Shown here in pieces: positions 20,346 through 30,043 of a DNA stretch of 64,000 bases. Numbering within the stretch: position 1 is the stretch's first letter; each line of letters opens with the position of its first letter. A program made the position numbers and the translations under genes. The notes below the pieces were generated by a model. The model was not told where the DNA came from. It made no database searches and saw only the letters and a program-made list of their open reading frames with translations. The stretch is from Falciphora oryzae (lineage: Eukaryota > Ascomycota > Sordariomycetes > Magnaporthales > Magnaporthaceae). The DNA lies in assembly GCA_000733355.1 (NCBI GenBank), contig JNVV01000017.1, positions 574,829 to 638,828 on the forward strand, given 5' to 3'.

Positions 20346-22612
20346 TCATTGAAGACCCGCCGAACGTGCCTCTTGCATATCTTGCCGTTGGCCATTCTGT
20401 TGCTCTCGTGGTTGATCTTGCTCGACTCGTTCCTGTTGGGACGCACTGCTCCCCGCTGTCCCGGCACCCTCAACCGCCTTCCGAGCCGCTATCAGGGCCG
20501 TCTTCCGGTTTGCCTTCAAGAACGCGGCAACCGCCTCATGGTCGAACTGCTCTGCAAGCGCCTCCGCCGTGTTGCCAAAGACGGTTGTGGCCGTTCTGTC
20601 GGCGCCGTGCTCCACCAGGAGCTTTACAACCTCCAGGTGGCCTTGCTGCGCGGCCGCGTGCAGGGTAGGGACGGCCAAAACCCATAGGACCCATAAAGGA
20701 CCCAAACCCAAAACGGGTACCCATTGGGTGCCCGCTATGGGTTTTGGGTTCTGGGTTTGGGTTTTTTATGGGTTTGGGTTTTGGGTTTTGGGTTTTTCAC
20801 GGGTCCAAAAAATGTGCAACCAATAAAAACACCTACTGCAGCCCCGCCCCCTTTTTTTTGTATGCTCTTCTGTTTTTTTGGGTTACCCGTGGGTACCCAA
20901 AAAAAACCCAAAACCCAAAACCCAAAACCCAAATGGGCACCCATTTTTTGGGTTTGGGTCCAAATTTTTGGGTCGACCCACGGGTTGAAATGGGTACCCG
21001 TGGGTGGGTTTTCGCCTGGCCTAGTGCAGGGGGGGTGCGGTTCCCAGCTCCCGCCACGTTGGCATTTTCCCCGTCCGCTTGTAGCTGCCTTCGCACTTCC
21101 GCCGTATATCCGGCCTCGCAGATGTCGTAAAAAAAAATTGCTGCGCGGGTGACGACGCTGGCAGGGCTGGACGGTCCGGAGCATCGCGAGGAGGGGCGGT
21201 GAGCGTGTAGCCGGCTGTTGAGAGACAAGTAACAAGGTCATTGTCCGTATGCCGATCGACACGCTATGGAAGCAGCCGCTCGGCTCCCTCGAGCACGGTA
21301 GGCACGCTGGTGAGGACCTCGCCGAGGACCTCGGGGTCGATAATGGAGAGGAGGAAGAACACGGCGACAAAGCGGATGTGGAGTGCTGCCACGATGGTCC
21401 TTTGTACGTCCAGAGTTTGACTTGTGCTCGCTTCAGTTCGGGCCCCGGCTTTGTTGACTGCCGCCGGCGCCGTGGCAAGCGTGCCCCTACTCTGCACGAG
21501 CAGCTGAACGAGCTTTTCGATAGGCGTTGGGGCGGGCTGGTTTGCGTATTTGTTTCGGACAATGGGCACAACGGCACGAATATAGTCTTATAGGATGCCC
21601 ACCTGCTTGAACTCCGCCATCTCGACGAGCCAGGTGGACAGAGTGTCGAGGGACGGGACGCGAGAGAGAAGCTGGGCTGCGGCGCTCGGCTCTCGCGTCG
21701 CCAGCAGCGCCGCAATCGGGATTTCGGAATCTCCAATCAGGCGGTTGTAATGAGGATACGCCCCGGCTTCCATCAAGATGCCGACGATGTCGCCGTTGCG
21801 GAGCTTCAAAGCGCACCCGAGCGGCGTCTTCCATTTCGGGCCGGGGTCGTTAACATCAGCACCGCAAGATAGGAGCATCTCGACGCACCCCCCGGTACCC
21901 GTTTTCTACGGCGAGATATAAAGGCGTTGCCCCGCGCCGTTTAGCCCCCCGCGGGTGGCATCCGTGTTCGTTGACGAGCCGATGCACCAGGTTGTCCCGG
22001 CCCAGGAAAGCTGCCACTTCCAGGGGCGTCCGACGGGAGGCCTCAGTCTCCCTTTTCAGTGCCAAAATCACGGCCTCATCGTCAACAGTGGTCGCCGGGG
22101 ACTTGTTGTCGTCTTGAGGCCGTGGCTGAGATGAGGCCCAATAACCACGGCGTCCCTCCTTTAACAGCATCTCGACCATGTCCCAGTGTCGCTCGTAGAC
22201 GACGTAGTCCAGCGCTGTGCCAAGATCTTCGTCCTGGGCATGGGGGGAGACGCCTTTCTCCAGCAGGATCTTTGCAATTTCGATATGACCGCGCTTTGCG
22301 GCGTAGTGCAACGGCGTGCAGGCCTTTGAACACAAAGTCGACACCGAGGCTCCGCTTTCTAGCAAAAGGTTAAAGATTTTCAGTTTGCCGTATATGGCAG
22401 CAAAGGTTAGGGGCGTGAAGGACTTGTTGGTTTTTGCCACGACTGACGCCTTATAGACCAGGAGAAGCTTGACGGCCCCGACGCGGCCATTAATGACAGC
22501 ACAATGAAGGGGCGGGCGGAAACGGGCGTCTTTCTTCTCAATGTCAGCCCGTCCTCCCTTCAGCAGGGCCCTGAGGATGCTATTCTTCCCCCACATGGCA
22601 GCGTAGTGGAGC
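20346..22612 (-). pseudogene. Ankyrin-repeat gene, disrupted by a MITE, a LINE end and indels
   Basis: On the minus strand successive ankyrin units run from 22610 (LHYAAMWGKNSILRALLKGG, PPLHCAVINGRVGAVKLLL, TPLTFAAIYGKLKIFNLLLE, TPLHYAAKRGHIEIAKILLE and others) to about 20500 (TLHAAAQQGHLEVVKLLVEH). The frame is broken at a C6 run (21888-21893), a TAA (21588-21590), a TAG (21264-21266) and a C/G7 run (21029-21035). The first repeat is cut at its Thr-Pro by the LINE tail at 22617, and a 358-bp MITE sits within another repeat. Ankyrin arrays form protein-binding surfaces, often C-terminal in fungal NLR-type proteins; no effector domain remains here. Confidence 0.75.
20666..21023. mobile_element. 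hAT-type MITE (358 bp) with 8-bp target duplication
   Basis: Bounded by identical 8-mers GTGCAGGG (20658-20665 and 21024-21031). Imperfect terminal inverted repeats start TAGGGACGGCCAAAACCCA and, from the other end, TAGGCCAGGCGAAAACCCA. An 8-bp duplication and TAGGG-like ends fit hAT elements. The interior is almost entirely GGGTTTT/GGGTACCC low-complexity sequence with no transposase. It lies inside an ankyrin-coding exon. Confidence 0.8.
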
Positions 22613-22616
22613 GTGA

Positions 22617-22860
22617 GTAAGTGAGTGAGTGAGTATATTTAACGTCGGTAAGTCGGGATCTACCAGTCCCTGCCTCCCAGGGGCATACGACGTGCTAGCG
22701 CTACCTAAGCTTATTTACACCAGGTTATAATGCTGCTATCGGGGCGGCTAACAAATTAAACCCCAAGGCACACGGAGGTCGGGCCGCATTCCGGAGCTCC
22801 TTGTTGGTGAGCGGGCGATCGGCGGTAGGGCGTAAACACGCCAGGGTACCACCGGAACGA
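22617..22860 (-). mobile_element. LINE 3' end, copy C
   Basis: Minus-strand copy with a TCAC microsatellite tail at 22617-22634. It abuts the first codon block of the ankyrin pseudogene, so the insertion cut off that gene's 5' part. Confidence 0.6.
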
Positions 22861-23389
22861 AGATGGGGCTGGCGATGCCATTCCGATCATCATCGCCTAT
22901 TCCGCTATTACACTCCTTTTCGTCGGGCGGGGGCGGCGCCTATTGCGACATATGGCCAGCCCGATCGATCAAGCTGATCTAATGAATCTGCTGAAGGCCC
23001 GGTCGCACCGAAATTTGTTACTCAGATAAGGATTTTCTTACCGGAAACTGGCTGCTGGGTTTTTTTTTTTTTTTTTTTTTTTTTTTTGGAGGGGCTGGAG
23101 TTGGCCCCGGTAAGCCATGGGAAAGTGCTGGCATGTTAGCATGCACCCAGCATCCTGCTGCAGGCTTTCTAGTCTGTATACATAATGCGGTGGCCCCCGT
23201 TTACCCAAGGCCTCCCAAAACTCCCCATGGAAAAAGTGTCCTGTTTGCATGCCTGCAAGGCTTGGAGTGGGTTTCTTTCTTCTGTTTCTATTTATTGATC
23301 CTTTATAGGCCGACTTCCCTTTTGTGTCCACACGACGTCGCAGTCACTCTCCGACGACCCTGTTTCCAACACAAGCAGCCCGGCTCCTC
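22861..23389. other. No gene; T27-class homopolymer
   Basis: Contains a run of about 27 T (near 23060-23087) and otherwise no coding signal. The right part is promoter for the gene at 23503. Confidence 0.4.
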
Positions 23390-23390
23390 C

Positions 23391-23400
23391 ATATAAGGCG
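23391..23400 (+). promoter_or_regulatory. TATA-like box of the 23503 gene
   Basis: CCATATAAGGC, about 110 bp upstream of the first ATG of the downstream small gene, followed by a C/A-rich leader. Confidence 0.4.
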
Positions 23401-23502
23401 TCTCCAACTTGCACCGAGATCCAGCAAAGACGACATCCGCTCGGCTCCAAAACGAACGAGACAACACTTCTACCAACAGACTCAACCGAGCCCGTCGTCA
23501 GG

Positions 23503-23761
23503 ATGTCGCCCTCGCACACCATGTCCGCCCACTGGGGGCAAGCAGATCTACACCTCGTGGTGCCAAAGCCGCCAGGCGACGCCGGCCACGACTGCGACGA
23601 CCACGAGCCGGCTCCCATCCCCAGGGCTTGGCGGCAACAGCAGCAGCAGCTACTTTGGCGAGAAGCGGTCCATGGACAGCGACCGCAGCTCCAGCGGCGG
23701 TGCCGGCAGCAGCATGTCGCGCCAGACCTCCGCCTCCAACTGGTTCGGTCGGCGGCAATAA
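23503..23761 (+). pseudogene. Small Ser-rich conserved-type protein, one-base frameshift
   Basis: The ATG at 23503 opens MSPSHTMSAHWG. The rest continues in the next frame as KQIYTSWCQSRQATPATT...FGEKRSMDSDRSSSGGAG...SASNWFGRRQ with TAA at 23759-23761, about 86 residues in all. The switch falls in a G5 run (23534-23538). It could be a real frameshift or a homopolymer error in the assembly; a TATA box and leader argue that the locus was functional. No function is known to me. Confidence 0.5.
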
Positions 23762-23994
23762 AAGAGCAACAGCAGCCTCTGTCACTGGAGGCTTCCGACG
23801 AACCACGACAACAACCTAGCACCGAGGCCCGCGTATCCGAGCAGACCACTGTCCCTGCGATCGAAGGCCCCCAAAAAGGTACTTCACAACTACGCAGCGT
23901 ATCGATATCCAATGGACCCGAGCAACTCGTCGCGTGTTTTCGGTAGCGGGGCATTCACATCCGATGCGTCTGCGCCCAAGCTCGACTTACACGG

Positions 23995-24254
23995 ATACGG
24001 CAGTGCAAAGCTCAAACTGGGCAACAATCGATTTTTTCTCAATACAATCACGCCCATGTGGATACAGGTGTGCGTTTGCCAAATTTATTACTTTATTAGG
24101 CATAACCCGCCCGCTTAGCGCACCCGCCTAACGAACCCGCCACAACGCACCCGCCACAAGGCACCTGCCATAACGCACCTACCACAAGGCACCTGCCACA
24201 AGGCACCTGCCACAAAGCACCTGCCACAAGGCACCCGCTATAGGGCACCCGCTA
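23995..24254 (+). repeat. Left arm of an inverted repeat: unique block plus 14-bp minisatellite
   Basis: GGCAGTGCAAAGCTCAAACT at 23999 onward, with its flank, recurs inverted at 28228-28264. Between the block and 24254 lie tandem CACAAGGCACCTGC-type units (24113-24254). These are also found inverted at 28051-28130. The two arms enclose the transposon cluster. Confidence 0.55.
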
Positions 24255-24650
24255 TAGAGAGAGAGAGAGAGTTTATTTAACGTCGGTAAGTCGGGATCTA
24301 CCAGTCCCTGCCTCCCAGGGGGCATACGACGTGCTAGCGCTACCTAAGCTTGACATTAGGCTACGTGTTGCTATTAAGGCGGCTAACAAAATCAAACCAT
24401 AGGGCAAGCCCAAGGCATACGGAGTTCGGGCCGCATTCTGGCGCTCCTTGTTAGTGAGCGGGCAATCGGCAAAGGGGGCGAGTAAACGCCTGGGCACTGT
24501 AGGCGCTGCTGTTGGTAGTGGTGCTGTCGGCCGGCGGGTGTGCCGGAAAAGGGGGTTAGGCCGGGTTTGGGCGGGGGTCCTCGGGACCCCCCCTGGGCCC
24601 GGCCGGAGGTACGGGGGACTAACGAGCCTACTGTTGGTCCTAGTAATGCA
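24255..24650 (-). mobile_element. LINE 3' end, copy D (longest)
   Basis: Begins with a GA tail (24255-24273) then the family 3' end. It extends 5' to AGGACCAACAGTAGGCTCGT like copy A. A minus-strand frame (PRRLLAPFADCPLTNKERQN) may be remnant coding sequence of the element. Confidence 0.6.
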
Positions 24651-24677
24651 AAGGAAACGCTGAAAAGTGCAAAGGAA

Positions 24678-24731
24678 ACAGGAAAAAGGAAAAAGGAAAA
24701 AGGAAAAAGGAAAAAGGAAAAAGGAAAAAGG
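24678..24731. repeat. GGAAAAA minisatellite
   Basis: About seven to eight tandem copies of a 7-bp AAAAAGG unit. Confidence 0.8.
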
Positions 24732-24956
24732 TTGTATGCGGGCTTTTTAGGCCCTGTTACTACCGCCTAGCGATAATGTAGTAGTTGGTAGTTTTAACGA
24801 ACGAAGCAAAAAGGAAAGGCTTTTGCAATAGCCGTTTCCAATACCCGGGCCTATCAAAAGCCGAGGAAAGGTCCGCTATAGGCCACTTGTTTTCTGCCGC
24901 CTTAGCTAACCTGCAGTATATAGGGTGGGAAAGGGACTTGTTTTTTCCGCAGCTGC

Positions 24957-25241
24957 TGTAACAAAGGGTTAAAAACGGCTTGGAAAAGGATTTTTATATT
25001 GCAGATAAATTTTTTATAGGCTCAAAAGATGCTTGAGGAAAAAGGAATTTTTTATGGAAGATATAGGAGATGGCAGGGTTTATATAAACCACCCTGTAAT
25101 CCGTGCGAAGTATTAAGTACATAATTCACACTGCCCCTCCGGCTTTCGGCCTTTGAGCCTTGGGGCCGTTAGGCACCTATACCGGTTCCCGGACCTTCTG
25201 TGGGGCCGATTAGGTAAGTCCACAGGTTTTTCCGTGTAACA
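24957..25241 (-). mobile_element. LTR of chromodomain Ty3/gypsy element, strongly RIP-mutated (285 bp)
   Basis: TGTAACA...TGTAACA, exactly the length of the partner LTR at 25756-26040. Nearly all differences between the two are transitions, with this copy the A/T-rich one. It lies at the 3' side of a minus-strand pol remnant, so it is the 3' LTR of that remnant. Confidence 0.75.
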
Positions 25242-25755
25242 TTATCCTCCTTTTCCTAGGGCGCGTTTCGAGACCTTTTAAAGCCCGCTTAAGGGATGCG
25301 GCTATGCCTATATCTTATAGCACGCGGGGGTCCCTAGGCTTATCGGGGTTAAGCCGATAAAAGGCAACAACGTGTTGCTTAAATCCGTCGGTATCGAAAT
25401 GCTCCCAAAATTCCCACGTCCAGTCCTTTTTTCGTAGGTAATCTTCCTATCGGACAAAGTAACGAACCTTCCCGCCTGTATCTATGGAATCCATAACCTT
25501 TTTTACAACGAAATCTCCTATAACCGAAGGGGCCTCCCGCAATACCTGGTTAGGGTTAGGTCGTATTTAAATGCTAAAGCGGTAGGGTTCGATAAGGGAC
25601 ACGTGGAAAGCGTTATGGATTTTCCAGGTTTTAAGCAGGGCCAGTCGTACCGCCGTAAGAAAAATAACCTTAAAGATCCGGAAGGGCCCGAGCATTTTGG
25701 CATCGAGTTTCTTAGCAAAGCGACGGGTCTTTATGTGCCGGGCGTTTAATATAAC
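25242..25755 (-). pseudogene. Ty3/gypsy pol 3' end: integrase C-terminus and chromodomain
   Basis: The minus-strand translation shows an integrase GPFRIFKV module, HVSLIEPYR, then a chromodomain (VKKVMDSIDTGGKVRYFV, a stop at the conserved Trp position, EDYLRKKDWTWEF, HFDTDGFKQHVVAFYRLNPD). Internal TAG/TAA codons are present. The upstream pol and gag are missing: the sequence joins directly to the 25756 LTR, so most of the interior has been deleted. In such chromoviruses the chromodomain directs integration to marked chromatin. Confidence 0.75.
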
Positions 25756-26040
25756 TGTAACAAGGGGTCAAAGACGGCTTGGAGAAGGATCTCTATATTG
25801 CAGATAATCTTTCTATGGGCTCAAGAGATGCTTGAGGAAGAAGGAATCTTTCATGGAGGACATAGGAGATGGCAGGGTTTATATAAACCACCCTGTGATC
25901 CGTGCGAAGTATTGAGTACATGATTCACACTGCCCCTCCGGCCTTCGGCCTTTGGGCCTCGGGGCCGTTGGGCACCTATACCGGTTCCCGGACCTTCTGT
26001 GGGGCCGATTAGGTGAGTCCACAGGTTCTTCCGTGTGACA
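25756..26040 (-). mobile_element. LTR of Ty3/gypsy element, less mutated (285 bp)
   Basis: TGTAACAAGGGG...GTGTGACA. It pairs with 24957-25241. Flanking 5-mers of the whole unit (GCTGC left, CGTTG right) do not match, so the unit has probably been rearranged. Confidence 0.75.
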
Positions 26041-26247
26041 CGTTGTTGGGTTGGAATTCGAGTCGATTGTCCGGAGGTCGCTATTAGGTGATCGACTCGC
26101 TTGCGTAATCGATTCGCTTGTGGATTACGTTAATATAAAAAAGGTAATGCAAAATAAATTAGGGTTATGCATTTAACATTAGCTAAATACATTAGTTTTT
26201 TTTAACATATTGTATAATAGGTGCTTTATAATAAATGTTTTAAAATA

Positions 26248-27990
26248 ACGTGGTTCACCACCGAGTGCCACATTTGACGCGTCCACGCGTCAATCCAACT
26301 TCATCCGCGAATATTTCCACAACAAACAATGGCAAACAAAAGCGACGAACGCAAGATTATTCTAGCCCTTCAGGCGATTGCATCGAACCCACAGTTAGGC
26401 ATCCGGAGCGCCGCCAAAATCTATGAAGTCGACTTTTCCACTCTTGCCCGGCGGAAGCGCGGTCAACCTGCTCGACGCGACAGCAAGACCAACTGTCGCA
26501 AATTGACAGAATCCGAAGAGGAGGCGCTTGTTAAATACATACTCGAGCTGGATTCGCGAGCATTCCCTCCCCGGCCTTCTGGTGTTGAGGATATGGCCAA
26601 CCGACTGCTCGCCGAACGCGACGCGGGCACCGTCGGGACCAACTGGGTCGCGAGGTTCGTCAAACGCCGCCCAGAGCTCGGCACGCGTTGGATTCGAAAA
26701 TACGACTACCAGAGGGCCAAATGCGAAAATCCCAAGCTCGTTTTTGCGTAGTTCGACCTTGTACGGAATACTGTGGCTAAATATGGCATCCAGGATAACG
26801 ACATCTATAACTTCGACGAAACCGGCTTCCTTATGGGCATAATCGCCGCCGTCATGGTTATTACAACGTCGGAAGGCCGTAGCAAAGCAAAGCTGGTCCA
26901 GCCTGGCAACCGGGAATGGGCCACAATCATTCAAAGGGTTAACTGTTGCGGTTAGGCGGTCCCTCCTTTTATTATCGTTAAAGGGCAGTACCACCTAGCC
27001 AATTGGTACTCGGAAACCGACCTTCCACGCAATTGGGTCATCGCAACGAGCGCTAACGGGTGGATTACGAACGAGCTCGGCCTGAAATGGATCCAGCATT
27101 TCGACAAACACATTGCAGCTCGTTCCACGGGGTCCCATCGTTTGTTAGTGCTGGACGGCCACGAAAGCCACCATTTGACGGATTTCGAGCTCTATTGCCA
27201 AGAATATAACATCATTACGCTTTGCATGCCTCCGCATTCGTTTTACTTCCTTCAGCCGCTTAACGTCGGGTGCTTCGGCCTAATAAAGCGGGCGTACGGT
27301 CGACAAATCGAAAACCTAATAAGGTTACACGTTAGCCACGTAACCAAGGTCGAGTTCCTTTCGGCGTTTAAAGCGGCATTTTTTAACTCCATAACCGAAG
27401 GAAATATTCAAAGAGGCTTCCGAGGGGCTGGCCTTGCTCCTTTCAATCCGGATTCGGTTTTGGAAAAGCTGGATGTAAGGCTACGAACTCCAACTCCCCC
27501 GAAAACGCCTTTGAACGACGCCGAACCTTGGACCTCCAAAACGCCCAGGACAGCTAAGGAAGCAACTTCGCAGTCTGAACACATCAAAACTCGAATCTCC
27601 AATTACCAAAGCAGCTTTCCGACACCTATACTAGCGGCTGTGGACCAGTTTGCGAAAAGGGCCAGGGCAATTATGCATCGGGTCAACCTTTTGGAGGAAA
27701 AGTGCTCTAAATTACGAAGGGCGAACGAAGCACTAAGCAAACGCCGGAGGGCCAAAAAAACACGTGTCCGATTTGGAGGGTTACTTACCATCGAAAAGGT
27801 ACGAAATGTTCTGGACCAGCAGGAACTGGATGGGCAGTTACAGCAAAAAATGCGCGATTATAGAGGTTAGGAAAGGAAGGCGACGACAACTCGTCGGCGA
27901 TGTGGCACCTGCGGCAAAACCGGACACAATGCGCGCACCTGTCAGAAGGAAGTAGAAATGTCTAATATATACAGTTCTAAGTAGTTTGAA
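26248..27990 (+). mobile_element. Fot1/pogo-type DNA transposon, right end not intact
   Basis: The left end after a TA reads ACGTGGTTCACCACCGAGTG, the same terminal motif as the MITEs at 58206-60535. The transposase gene begins 81 bp inside. A matching inverted right end could not be found near 27990-28300. Confidence 0.55.
26329..27984 (+). pseudogene. Fot1/pogo (Tc1-mariner) transposase with three TAG codons
   Basis: One frame of 551 codons from ATG 26329 to TAG 27982. It has an N-terminal HTH/CENP-B-like region, NFDETGFLMG (first catalytic Asp), LVLDGHESHH (second), QPLNVGCF (third catalytic position now Asn, AAC at 27262-27264) and a C-terminal zinc knuckle CGTCGKTGHNARTC. In-frame TAG codons at 26749, 26953 and 27868 break it; two sit where the family has Trp. 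No frameshift is needed, so inactivation is by point changes of G-to-A type. Functional relatives cut and paste at TA sites. Confidence 0.85.
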
Positions 27991-28050
27991 TGGATTACTG
28001 GCGTTGTTGGGTTGGCATGCGCGTCGATTGACTGGAGGTCGGCTGTAAGT

Positions 28051-28264
28051 GTGGCAGGTGCCTTGTGGCAGGTGCCTTGTGGCAGGTGCCTTGTGGCGGG
28101 TGCCTTGTGGCGGGCGCGTTGGGCGGGTGCGCTAAAATTAAATTGATTTGGGGGAATTGGCCGCTATATTTCAATTGGCTCACGTTACCTCGCACCTCCC
28201 GTTCACCTATCAAAATTGTGGAGACAAAATCGTTGTTGCCCAGTTTGAGCTTTGCACTGCCGTA
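28051..28264 (-). repeat. Right arm of the inverted repeat
   Basis: Inverted copy of the left arm (23995-24254): GGCAGGTGCCTTGT minisatellite at 28051-28130 and the TTGCCCAGTTTGAGCTTTGC block at 28236 onward. The region between the two blocks has diverged. Confidence 0.55.
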
Positions 28265-29010
28265 CACGGACCGCTCCCAACGGCCCAATGTCATCACGCC
28301 GCATTTGGCCCGCCGCCACGAAACCGGATCGGGGTAGTCCAGATCGTCCAGCAGCTTAGCGTCCCCCTGCCACAGCAGCACTGGCAGCTCGAAAGAGGGT
28401 GGCAGGGGCGTCGAGACGTTTGCATTCGAATTCTCCTGGCCTTTGTTTTTCCTGTGATTTTCCCGTCTCCGTTGGCGCTCGGGGCATACGACTTTCCCCT
28501 TTCTCGATTTCCCTGCATAGCTAGGGTGCTGGCGTTTGGGGGGTTGATACTTTACCTTTTCTCTCCTTTTGTGTTTTTTTTTCCTCCCATTAAATCTAAA
28601 CCTCTCGTCCTGGCATTCTGGAAGCATCACCAATCCTCGAGTTGCTTTACCTAAGCAAACCTACAACCATCGATAGCACGCCGATAGTCACGCGTTAAAA
28701 ACGATACCCCGCGTTTTCTTTTCCTTGCACGCAGTGCAATGCCTGTCTCCACACATCTCATGTGCTGCTTTTCCCGAAATAGAACCAGGTAAAAAAATAA
28801 ATGGTTACGGTGGAACTCGGGCGCATTCGTCGACAGCCGCAAACCAGGAAAAAAAATGTTGGTTTGACAAGGCGACCAAGACACACAAGTTAGCTTGCTC
28901 GTGCTAATCCTAGTTTTTCGTCCAATAATGCCAGTCTCCGCCGGGATTGTACCCTCAAAAGCGTTGGGGGAGCGACACGCAACACGACTGCCCATCATGC
29001 TGGCACGAAT
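28265..29010. other. No gene recognised
   Basis: About 750 bases right of the inverted arm. The minus-strand frame reading through the arm (27995-28633) lacks a domain. Confidence 0.4.
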
Positions 29011-29014
29011 GTTC

Positions 29015-29262
29015 CTAAGCCTCAATGTCGTACCCGTCCCAGCGCCGCCCTACAATGATACCCTTCTTCGCCCGCCATGCGTTCGCTACGAGCACAGCCT
29101 GACATGACTCCGTCACGCTCTGGAGTCTGGGGCGCTATGTACAGCTGCAGTTAGACAGGCTGGCTTTCGGCTTTAACTCACCCGGCAAGGACAGCGAAGG
29201 CCGCCTGCAAACGGCACACAGCTTCAAGCAGACAGTTGGACCGGCGTCTGTTGACGGTGCTG
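29015..29262 (+). repeat. About 240-bp segment duplicated at 51904-52127
   Basis: From AAGCCTCAATG through CGCCCGCCATGCGTTCGCTA, GACAGGCTGGCTTTCGGCTT and CACAGCTTCAAGCAG to GGACCGGCGTCTGTTGA. A direct copy lies 22.9 kb away. No coding function or terminal structure was recognised. Confidence 0.65.
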
Positions 29263-30043
29263 GGGACGATACGCAATAGCGAGGGGGAAAACATGTTTGG
29301 CAGGTGGGGCCAATGTGGCATCGATGGCACCCTATCGGAGAAACCCAAGGCTTGCATTTCAAGAATCTCAATATTGTTATGCAACGGGGCCGTTCACGTC
29401 CTTCCGGATCGGGCGGCCCCGCGGGTTCAAAGGCCGGTTCTGGCCATTCGACCCGACCGGCGACACCGTCCGATCAAGGCGGCTCGACAACCGCCGGTCC
29501 GCCCCTTTGTCGCTGTTGGTTGCGAGTATCGCAACGCTCCACCTTATTTTATTGCGTTGCTGCGACCCCATCCAGCAAACGTGAAATGGCCTATTGTGGT
29601 ATTTACATGCATGCAACTATGCAAGTAGGATGGAGGGCCATGGAGCACACGGGCGCTTGACACGGCAAACGAGAGCGCTTTACGCCCTCAATATTCCACG
29701 CCCCATAAGCGCATTGTTGACGGTTCGCCAAAGCCCCTGACGGCGCATTCGGACTCGAAGACGCGGGCAGAAGCGCGGGCGAGCCGAGCGAATCGAAACA
29801 ACGACAACGGACATCATCACGCCGCCCGAATCACAACTTTCAATAAACACCACACTGTTTGAGAAACGCCGGAAGGGCGCCGTGCGCACGCCGCCGCGCG
29901 CCGGCACCGACGATGCTACCGAAGCTGATGGCTTGCTGTTCCTACCGCGACCGCCGCCGGACGCACCCCGCCCACTGCAGGCACATTGTCTGCTCCGCAT
30001 CGGCGAGGAGGCGGCATCCTTCGCGGCGGCCCCTCCTTCGTCC

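Noticed and set aside
20735..21736. 333-codon minus-strand ORF
   Set aside because: It reads through the hAT MITE and an off-frame of the ankyrin gene; the ankyrin frames have the conserved units.
23292..23954. 220-codon Cys/Ser-rich minus-strand ORF
   Set aside because: Antisense of the small Ser-rich gene at 23503; cysteines arise from antisense of Ala/Gln/Ser codons.
24113..24254. Regular spacing of repeats suggesting a CRISPR array
   Set aside because: It is a 14-bp tandem minisatellite without spacers, in a eukaryotic genome.
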